Assembly (NCBI GenBank): GCA_020725805.1
Contig: DYEF01000021.1
Location: 1 to 30,382, forward strand
Length of the DNA: 30,382 nucleotides
Source of the DNA: Bdellovibrio sp.
Lineage (GTDB): Bacteria > Myxococcota > SpSt-1050
Direction: 5' to 3'
Position numbers and translations under genes: made by a program. Below the pieces are notes generated by a model that saw nothing but the letters and a program-made list of their open reading frames with translations, did not search any database and had not been told where the DNA came from. Below are positions 16,575 to 22,912 of the stretch, one piece after another (the stretch's first letter is position 1; every line of letters starts with the position of its first letter).

Positions 16575-17837
16575 TCATTGTTCGCTATAATTTTTTCGGT
16601 TAATTTTAAGAGCGACATTTTCCATTATATGATATTCTTCCTCAGAAAAAGAGTAAGTTGAAACTACTATATTTAATTTTTTCTTGTCAATTTTTATTTT
16701 ATATTCTTCCATTTTTTTCTCTAGTCCAGTTCCAGGAAAAATCGACAATGGAAATGCTCTTATTTTTTTTACATTGTTTTTCTTTAGGAAATCTATTGTT
16801 TTTGAAAATGAATTGTAAGTCTGCCCTGGTAATCCATACAAAATACTAACCTCATAATCTATACACCTTTTATTTAATTCATATATTGCCTTTTCAAATT
16901 TGACTAAATCATTTTTTCTATTAATTATATTACTTTCCTCTTCAAAAATTGTTTGCAAACCTATTTCCAGACAAGTATTTAACCTGTTAAACAAATCAAT
17001 AAAATCATCTTTAATAAGTTCTACTCTTAAATGTAGACAAAGTTTACCTCTGTAACCTATTCTAATAAAATATTCCAATATTTCTATTGAATATTTATCA
17101 GGATAAAATACAGGATCAACCACTGATATTCTCCCAATATTTTTCAGATGGAACAAATCTATCTCACCTTTTATCCTATTAATATCGAATTTGTTATGAA
17201 TATTATTGTGTAAATTGCCATGGTATTGACAATATGCGCAATTATATGGACAGCCCCTCCTTGTTTCCCAGTTAATACTTGTATGATTCTCTTCTAAATG
17301 AATAATATCCATTAGCCATGGAGAAGCAAGTTTACAAATATCTATATTTGTCAATATTTCAAATTTACTCTTAGAGTTATTATAACTAACACCGGATATT
17401 TTTAATTTATCAGACGACATCAAAATATCATATATTACATCTTCTGCATATCCTTTGACAAAAATGTCTGCTTCTGGAAAGATTTTTTGCAATTCATGTT
17501 TATCCCTATATGTTACAGATGGTCCTCCTAGTATAATTCTTCCTTCAAAACCATTTTTTCTAATGTTTGATAATATTTCACTTACAATGCTTTCCGACCA
17601 TATATAAACCCCAATTAATAAATTTAAGTTTTTGCATGATTTATATATATAATTCAATTTTGACAATCTCGATTCGATTTCAGCTAAGTTATCGGCTTCT
17701 ATGACCTCAACATATCCAAAACTTTTACTTTTTAATGTTGCAATTAACGACGCACATCCTAGTGATAAATGCTTCCATCCCTTTTGGCTTTTAATATCAA
17801 GAAAAATCGCTATGTTATTATTCACTATTACCTCCAT
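16575..17837 (-). CDS. Radical SAM enzyme with an N-terminal B12-binding-like domain
   Basis: About 420 residues. Residues 1-140 form a Rossmann-like region with IILGGPSVT, typical of B12-binding radical SAM proteins; the DxHxxG cobalamin-ligand motif is not visible. The iron-sulfur motif is CPYNCAYC at 196-203, preceded by ETRRG as in this class. Downstream, LCLHLRVELIKDDFIDLF, a CLEIGLQTI strand and ILYGLPGQTYNSF complete the TIM-barrel. The substrate is unknown; relatives modify peptides, lipids or other metabolites. The start is ambiguous: ATG at 17837 overlaps the upstream gene, while GTG at 17825 has GGAGG five bases before it and follows the upstream stop by 2 bases. The gene is very AT-rich compared with murA next to it. 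Confidence 0.85.
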   Translation of the reverse strand: MEVIVNNNIAIFLDIKSQKGWKHLSLGCASLIATLKSKSFGYVEVIEADNLAEIESRLSKLNYIYKSCKNLNLLIGVYIWSESIVSEILSNIRKNGFEGRIILGGPSVTYRDKHELQKIFPEADIFVKGYAEDVIYDILMSSDKLKISGVSYNNSKSKFEILTNIDICKLASPWLMDIIHLEENHTSINWETRRGCPYNCAYCQYHGNLHNNIHNKFDINRIKGEIDLFHLKNIGRISVVDPVFYPDKYSIEILEYFIRIGYRGKLCLHLRVELIKDDFIDLFNRLNTCLEIGLQTIFEEESNIINRKNDLVKFEKAIYELNKRCIDYEVSILYGLPGQTYNSFSKTIDFLKKNNVKKIRAFPLSIFPGTGLEKKMEEYKIKIDKKKLNIVVSTYSFSEEEYHIMENVALKINRKNYSEQ

Positions 17838-18103
17838 CTTTTCCAGTGATTAGGAATTTTCCTGGTATGTTGCACAGTAACAATATTTTTGCCCGAAACA
17901 ATAACTGCTACACCAAGCAATTTTTCCATACATATGCACTCATGCTCCGCAATTTTAATAGAAGATTTGTCTATTAAATACGCAACACATCCATCACCTA
18001 CAAAGTAGATACTTCCATAACTTACCGCTAAATCGATGAGACTAAAAGAAATTGATCTTTGCTTTGCTCTTTTGCAAGCATGCGTGGTAAATACAAAACT
18101 CAT
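17828..18103 (-). CDS. DUF4258-like small protein
   Basis: A 91-residue protein from the ATG at 18103, which has AGGAGG upstream; 26 further codons are open but lack any site. The layout THACKRAKQRSISFSLIDLAVSYG, then a Gly-rich strand, then GVAVIVSGKNIVTVQHTRK matches the DUF4258 pattern (H..R...R.I...... and a closing I.TV). Some members are toxin-like or RelE-related, but the function here is unknown. It is translationally coupled to the radical SAM gene, so a partner role such as substrate or accessory protein is possible. It has three Cys residues in the middle (DGCVAY, HECICME), unusual for such a small protein. Confidence 0.6.
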   Translation of the reverse strand: MSFVFTTHACKRAKQRSISFSLIDLAVSYGSIYFVGDGCVAYLIDKSSIKIAEHECICMEKLLGVAVIVSGKNIVTVQHTRKIPNHWKRWR

Positions 18104-18126
18104 TACTACCTCCTTATCTATCAAAA

Positions 18127-18154
18127 ATTTTAACATTTGCCAGATATTATTCAA
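18127..18154 (-). promoter_or_regulatory. Promoter of the DUF4258 / radical SAM pair
   Basis: On the minus strand TTGAAT (18154-18149), 16 bases, then TAAAAT (18132-18127). Transcription would start near 18120, 17 bases before the ATG, supporting the short start at 18103. Confidence 0.55.
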
Positions 18155-18165
18155 GCAGTATTTTG

Positions 18166-18195
18166 TGCATGCATAATGCATGCATAATGCATGTA
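18166..18195. promoter_or_regulatory. Repeat/palindrome block between divergent promoters, probable operator
   Basis: GCATGCATAAT occurs at 18167-18177 and 18178-18188, with a third partial copy from 18189. ATGCATGCAT is self-complementary, so each unit is a palindrome, and the 11-base period puts successive copies about one helical turn apart. The block sits exactly between the -35 boxes of the leftward promoter (18149-18154) and the rightward one (18198-18203). Control by a dimeric regulator, possibly the HTH-like protein encoded at 18247, is inferred. Confidence 0.55.
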
Positions 18196-18197
18196 TA

Positions 18198-18226
18198 TTG
18201 ACAAAACATAATTTTTGTGAAATATT
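18198..18226 (+). promoter_or_regulatory. Promoter of the 885-residue protein gene
   Basis: TTGACA (18198-18203), 17 bases, then AATATT (18221-18226), or TATTAT with a 19-base spacer. A strong AGGAGG ribosome-binding site (18235-18240) follows, six bases before the ATG at 18247. Confidence 0.6.
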
Positions 18227-18246
18227 ATTGAATCAGGAGGAAGCTA

Positions 18247-20904
18247 ATGGAATCAATAAAAGAGATGATGAAAAGTAAAGGTATAAAAAGTTATGATGAG
18301 CTTGCAAAAATGATCCTTAAACCCAAATCAAAAAATAAAACATTTCGATCGCTTGGAAATCAACTAAGAAACTTAGATAAAGGGAAAACTGATTATTGGA
18401 AAGGGAAAGGCAGAGAATTTATAGAGCCTCTCGCTAGAGAATTAAAAATCGATATTTCTGAATTTAATAGATTAATATACAAAGAAGAACCATCTATCAT
18501 TCAATTTAGTAATTTTCCAGACATTCCTCAACTTGACTTGAGTAAAGAAGATTTACCTCCCGGATTACCTAAAGTATTTAATAATCCTGTATTTGGACAA
18601 CTCGACCCATACAGGTTTACTCGATGGACATATCAATCTGACCTTGAGAAGGAAATAATTATAAAATGGTTAGAAAACAGGAAATGGTTTAAGAAAGGGA
18701 ACTTAGAGGATTTAGACAAACCAACAAATAACAAAATATGGATAGAAATAGATAAAGCAGAGAAACTTAATAATATAAAAAAAAGCAAATTAGAACAATT
18801 AAGTGCATTATGTGTTATGATTAATATGCAAAATGAAAGAACATATAAAAGTCAAATTGGAGATGAAAATATTAATAAGGAACCTGTTGGTTTTAATTAT
18901 TATTTTAAAAATAAAGATGAAGACAAAGCAGATTTGTTTAATATAATATCACCTTCTGTCGATGAATATTTTGATGAGTTTGTCGAATGGTTTGGCGAAA
19001 GAGTTACAAAGGGAGGTGGTTTCTCGAAAGATGACATATTAAATAGAAAAAATGATATACTTAGACTAGTTTCAAATTTTGAGGAACTATTAGAAATATT
19101 ATACATAATTAACCAGATTGGAACAAATAATTTATCAAACAGTAAAAGATTTGTTAAGGAGTACTTTAGGTTAAAGATAGAGAATAATAACACGAATGAT
19201 AATAATAATAGAACTTCACTAATAATAAATAGAGGACATGAATTTTTATGTATAACAGAAAAAACCAGAGTCATGAATTACTGGCCTACATCTATGAACA
19301 AAGAACAGTGGATAAAAGCCGCAAAATACATAGGTCTCAAAAAGGAAGAATATGAAGAATATAAACGCATCAAAAGTGAAGATTTGCGCAAGATTATAAT
19401 ATCCTCGAAGAATATAAGCGATGACTTCATAAAATATTTAATAAAATATAAGATATTATCATCAAGAGATGGTAATCAATATGAATTGACTTCAACATGG
19501 CTTAAGAATCTTATATTTCAGGAAATTTTTATTGAAACATTTCAGTCATCCGGTATAGATTGGACATATTTTCTTTTTTACAAGGAATATTCATCCAAAA
19601 TCATCAAAAAACTGATTGAAGAATTTTCGAGTAATAATTATACAAAAATCAAAGAAGCTATAGCTCATCTCAATATTAATGAACCGAATAGTGTATTAGC
19701 CATAGATGCTATTTTCCGTGCAATTGGTATATCCATAGCAAAAGGAACAACATTTCAGGACAATAGCATAGTCGAAGAAATTTGGAAAAACGAAATGAAA
19801 ATTGTTATTGAAAGATATAACAATTTCCCTCCTGTTCCGCTAATAAATATACAAACGAAAGACTCGACCAATAATGATTTCCTTACAACACTTGGGTGTT
19901 ATTTATTCTCAGCACAAATTATCTCGGAGTATCTATATATTAACAACAAAAATGATACTCTTAAAAATAGTGATCCCTCTCTATCCCCCTGGATTCATAA
20001 AAGTCCTCCTGAAAACTTAAATAAGGTCTTAGAAATAATATCTTATGATGGGATTTATAGTAATTATGATATAATAAAGGAGTTGTATTCTTTGGGTTCT
20101 AGACTTTTTGACAAATTTGGCGTCTTAAATACAGAAAGATATCCTCTTCTTCAGGAACCTACTATTTTTGTCCATCAAGCGACCGGACAAATAAGTCCGA
20201 TTATAAGAAGTTTTTCTCTTCCATTTTCTTTTCCTGTCGATATATTAAAAGAGGAATGTAACAGAAGAAATATATCATATGATAATGTTATTGATTATTT
20301 TTGGCAAAATTATATAAGTAATATTAATAGTGGGAAAATTAACAACGACGATTATTTTGCTTATAAGAAAGACGAATTATTAGAGATCATTAAGACAGCC
20401 CCAGAAGAATTTTTCAACAATAATTTTTTCAACAATGAATACCAAATATTGCAATATATTCTTTCTAACATTGACAAACAGACATGGGAAAAAATTGGTA
20501 ATATGATAAAGCATAAAAATATTTCAAATAAAAAATATCCAGATATAATATGGGAAAAAATACCAGAAGAAAAGGCAATAGAATTAATTAAATCCACAAA
20601 AATATTTCCAATATTTTTAAGTAGAATACTAGATATTTTATGGAAACGTATGCCAAAACATTTGATTGGTTTAATAATAACCGAATATGAAAATAATAAT
20701 TTGTCTGAAAACATATCGGAAGTTATATATCACACACCGGATCAACATCAAAAGGAATTATTTACTTTGATAAAGAAGATTATCGACAATAAAAAAATGA
20801 TTGAAAAAAATATTGTTATATGGTTATATGATTTAGTAGATAAGAGAGTTCATTTTTGGAAAGATGTATATAGTTTATTGGTCAAATATTCTTTCATTGT
20901 TTGA
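18247..20904 (+). CDS. Large protein with an N-terminal HTH-like domain, unknown function (candidate defence or regulatory protein)
   Basis: 885 residues, no signal peptide and no membrane segment. Residues 1-80 (KSYDELAKMI, a RSLGNQLRNLDKGKTDYW segment, then FIEPLARELKIDISEF) read as a helix-turn-helix or related small helical domain. A linker PDIPQLDLSKEDLPPGLP at 91-108 follows. The rest is long and mostly helical with many Asn, Lys and Ile residues. I recall myxobacterial proteins of similar N-terminal design in which the region aligned to residues 125-150 carries a P-loop; here RWTYQSDLEKEIIIKWLENR has no GxxxxGK[ST], so an ATPase active site is absent or degenerate. The gene is very AT-rich (a sample row at 18781-18840 is 14/60 G+C by hand count) against about 43% in der. 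No known family was assigned. Confidence 0.65.
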   Translation: MESIKEMMKSKGIKSYDELAKMILKPKSKNKTFRSLGNQLRNLDKGKTDYWKGKGREFIEPLARELKIDISEFNRLIYKEEPSIIQFSNFPDIPQLDLSKEDLPPGLPKVFNNPVFGQLDPYRFTRWTYQSDLEKEIIIKWLENRKWFKKGNLEDLDKPTNNKIWIEIDKAEKLNNIKKSKLEQLSALCVMINMQNERTYKSQIGDENINKEPVGFNYYFKNKDEDKADLFNIISPSVDEYFDEFVEWFGERVTKGGGFSKDDILNRKNDILRLVSNFEELLEILYIINQIGTNNLSNSKRFVKEYFRLKIENNNTNDNNNRTSLIINRGHEFLCITEKTRVMNYWPTSMNKEQWIKAAKYIGLKKEEYEEYKRIKSEDLRKIIISSKNISDDFIKYLIKYKILSSRDGNQYELTSTWLKNLIFQEIFIETFQSSGIDWTYFLFYKEYSSKIIKKLIEEFSSNNYTKIKEAIAHLNINEPNSVLAIDAIFRAIGISIAKGTTFQDNSIVEEIWKNEMKIVIERYNNFPPVPLINIQTKDSTNNDFLTTLGCYLFSAQIISEYLYINNKNDTLKNSDPSLSPWIHKSPPENLNKVLEIISYDGIYSNYDIIKELYSLGSRLFDKFGVLNTERYPLLQEPTIFVHQATGQISPIIRSFSLPFSFPVDILKEECNRRNISYDNVIDYFWQNYISNINSGKINNDDYFAYKKDELLEIIKTAPEEFFNNNFFNNEYQILQYILSNIDKQTWEKIGNMIKHKNISNKKYPDIIWEKIPEEKAIELIKSTKIFPIFLSRILDILWKRMPKHLIGLIITEYENNNLSENISEVIYHTPDQHQKELFTLIKKIIDNKKMIEKNIVIWLYDLVDKRVHFWKDVYSLLVKYSFIV

Positions 20905-20929
20905 AAATTTATGTATTATACTTTATTAT
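20901..20929 (+). promoter_or_regulatory. Promoter of the 48-residue gene, overlapping the end of the large gene
   Basis: TTGAAA (20901-20906), 17 bases, then TATTAT (20924-20929). The -35 box includes the stop codon of the 885-residue gene. AAAGGAG (20937-20943) lies eight bases before the ATG at 20952. Confidence 0.55.
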
Positions 20930-20951
20930 TTAATACAAAGGAGTTGTTTTT

Positions 20952-21098
20952 ATGAGTAAAAAAATTAATCCAAAGGACAATCAATCCAATATGCAAAATC
21001 CTAACAAAGGAACAACTGGAACAAACAAACAATACGACCAGAATCAAGGTAACAGGGGAAAACAGTTGAACCCAAATCAAAAAAAGAAAGAAAAATAA
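20952..21098 (+). CDS. 48-residue Asn/Gln/Lys/Gly-rich protein, unknown
   Basis: Starts MSKKINPKDNQSNMQNPN, continues with KGTTGTNKQYDQNQGNRGKQ and ends in LNPNQKKKEK. It has no Cys, no hydrophobic core and only one Tyr, so it is likely disordered. It has its own promoter match and a very good ribosome-binding site, which argues for real expression. It resembles small Asn/Gln-rich proteins with NRGKQ.NPNQ-like endings that I vaguely recall from other bacteria, but I cannot name the family. It could be a stress-related hydrophilin; a peptide substrate for the radical SAM enzyme is less likely because of its position and composition. Confidence 0.6.
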   Translation: MSKKINPKDNQSNMQNPNKGTTGTNKQYDQNQGNRGKQLNPNQKKKEK

Positions 21099-21143
21099 TA
21101 TCTGGTTATCAAAATTTTACGTTAAGCTATAAAGGAGAAATTT

Positions 21144-22385
21144 GTGAAGTTTTGTTTTTTAGTTTTTATCGTTACCCTCTTTCTTGCATGTTCTGAATCT
21201 GAAAATTCACAAGAGGGATACGAAGACACAAACCCGAATGATATTTTTACTCCGGATACCGGATTTAAGGATACAGAAGACATACTCTTTGCGGACAATG
21301 CGGCGACAGACACACAGACGGATGGTATATACAGTGATATAACTGCTGCAGATGAAAGAATAACCGATACCGGTATTACAGACAATTCAGGCACAGATTT
21401 ATCGCAAGATGATACCGAATCAGATGATACTGTAATTATTCCCGATACCGGTAGTGATATCAATTACGACACAGGAGGAGATACTGCAGGTGAAGATACA
21501 ACTGATATATCTTTGCAGACACCGTATGTCAAGATTACCTCTCCCGTTGATGGCACAACCGTCAAAAACCCTGTCACTTTCACATTTGTCGCACAAAATG
21601 TATCAACAGTCAGATTCTTTGCAGACAGTTATCCGCTCGGAAGCGCATTTGACCCGACGGGGAAAGACTCCTTTACCTATACATTCTCGGGAGTCGGGTA
21701 TGAGAGGAATATCCTGCTTGAGGGATATAATCTTTCGGGAGAGACAGTCGCATCTGATTCAATCAGGATAACAGTCATAAACGACAATGATAAGGGAGAC
21801 CTGATAGGAAAGATGTGGAATACATACTACTATCTGGTATATGAAAATGACTATACCGGTGCAGATGATACAACGCTTTATGATTCGAACTGCAAGGCAA
21901 TTGCTGACGTACCATACAGGTTTTCCGACGCCGTTTGTATCGAGGGCAGCGGAAAACTGGCAGACGGGAGAGTGATAAACTACGCCAAAACCTGCAGTTG
22001 CGGCAGAAAATGTGCCAGTTACAGTTATATTGTCTGCTACAGTGTTCTGGATGTTAATAAATATCCGTGGGGGATGGGCTCGAAGGGAAACCCGCTCGTA
22101 CCGCTGAGGTCCTGGGCTGTGGATAATTCCATTATTCCTTTCGGAACCGTTCTGTATGCCGAGGAATGGGATGGGGTATTAATACCGGATGTAGACGGAA
22201 TAGGCAATTTTGTGCATGACGGGTGTTTTCGGGCAGATGATATAGGCGGTGCCATACAGGGTATGCATTATGACTTTTTTGCAGGAACGCCGAAAATGTG
22301 GAAGGCACTCGAGAAAATCTTCCCCACAAAGAGCAATTTCAATGTCTATAAAAACACTCCGAAATGTAACTACCTGAAACAGTAA
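21144..22385 (+). CDS. Lipoprotein with an Asp/Thr linker, Ig-like domain and C-terminal 3D domain
   Basis: A 413-residue protein with a GTG start and AAGGAG upstream. The signal peptide ends FLAC (Cys16). Residues of about 20-125 are a low-complexity linker rich in Asp, Thr and Gly (repeated DTG and TDxG words). Residues of about 130-215 (ITSPVDGTTVKNPVTFTF onward) look like a bacterial Ig-like domain. The C-terminus carries the 3D (Asp-Asp-Asp) double-psi barrel: SWAVDNSIIPFGTVLYA, then FRADDIGGAIQG, then HYDFFAGT. This fold occurs in peptidoglycan-lytic proteins (MltA/RlpA-like, YabE-type), so an envelope muralytic role is inferred. Several Cys pairs precede the 3D domain (CSCGRKC and nearby), perhaps disulfide-bonded. 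Confidence 0.75.
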   Translation: MKFCFLVFIVTLFLACSESENSQEGYEDTNPNDIFTPDTGFKDTEDILFADNAATDTQTDGIYSDITAADERITDTGITDNSGTDLSQDDTESDDTVIIPDTGSDINYDTGGDTAGEDTTDISLQTPYVKITSPVDGTTVKNPVTFTFVAQNVSTVRFFADSYPLGSAFDPTGKDSFTYTFSGVGYERNILLEGYNLSGETVASDSIRITVINDNDKGDLIGKMWNTYYYLVYENDYTGADDTTLYDSNCKAIADVPYRFSDAVCIEGSGKLADGRVINYAKTCSCGRKCASYSYIVCYSVLDVNKYPWGMGSKGNPLVPLRSWAVDNSIIPFGTVLYAEEWDGVLIPDVDGIGNFVHDGCFRADDIGGAIQGMHYDFFAGTPKMWKALEKIFPTKSNFNVYKNTPKCNYLKQ

Positions 22386-22416
22386 AACTGCTCATATCAG
22401 GTGCCATCGTTTTGTC

Positions 22417-22445
22417 TTGACGGAACAGGTATCCAATATTACAAT
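22417..22445 (+). promoter_or_regulatory. Sigma-70 type promoter for the 22468 membrane protein
   Basis: TTGACG (22417-22422), 17 bases, then TACAAT (22440-22445). It gives a short leader before AAAGGAG and the ATG at 22468, and shows that the frame's TTG at 22417 is not a start. Confidence 0.65.
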
Positions 22446-22467
22446 AATTCAGGTCAAAGGAGTATTT

Positions 22468-22887
22468 ATGGAAAAAAGAACTTCAGGTCTGATTGCTTCG
22501 CTGGTGATTACTGCCGTAATTATGGGTCTTACCGCTTTTCTGTTTTTCTTTCTGTCCTCCGCTGAATCAAGAAGTACTAATTTCTATGTTGCATTCGGGT
22601 ATCTGTTGTTTCTGGAACTTATTTCAGGTTTGTATCTTTCATTCGTATATACAGCCCGCTCGGAACTCAGGACAAAGGGGATGTGGGATTTCTTCTTTAT
22701 TCTTGGGATAATAATCTCATCCTATGCGGTTATCGGTTTTCTTACCGTAATTATTTTCGCACTCTTCAATCTTATAGTTGCAACAAATAAGGTTCTGATA
22801 ACTGCAGTAGTAATTGAATCAGCATTCTTTATCATGACAGGTGCACTTGCATATTTTATCAAAGCCCGCAGCAGTTCTTTCGAATAA
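22468..22887 (+). CDS. Small integral membrane protein with four predicted helices, unknown
   Basis: A 139-residue protein with good ribosome-binding site AAAGGAG. Hydrophobic segments lie at about residues 7-30, 40-62, 72-97 and 108-131. The loops are short and there is a basic C-terminus (FIKARSSSFE). No signature residues were recognised. It has its own promoter and converges on the PBP1A gene. Confidence 0.6.
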   Translation: MEKRTSGLIASLVITAVIMGLTAFLFFFLSSAESRSTNFYVAFGYLLFLELISGLYLSFVYTARSELRTKGMWDFFFILGIIISSYAVIGFLTVIIFALFNLIVATNKVLITAVVIESAFFIMTGALAYFIKARSSSFE

Positions 22888-22912
22888 TCTTTTAAAAGAA
22901 GAAAGAGTCAGT

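Noticed and set aside
18103-18181. Longer start for the DUF4258-like gene
   Set aside because: The extension crosses the promoter and repeat block and lacks a ribosome-binding site, while 18103 has AGGAGG.
20952-21098. 48-residue protein as a precursor peptide for the radical SAM enzyme
   Set aside because: It has no Cys, Ser/Thr core or leader-like hydrophobic part, and its promoter and strand differ from those of the enzyme.
22889-22900. TCTTTTAAAAGA palindrome between converging genes
   Set aside because: Low stability and no T-run, so not a credible terminator; palindromes of this type are common in AT-rich DNA.
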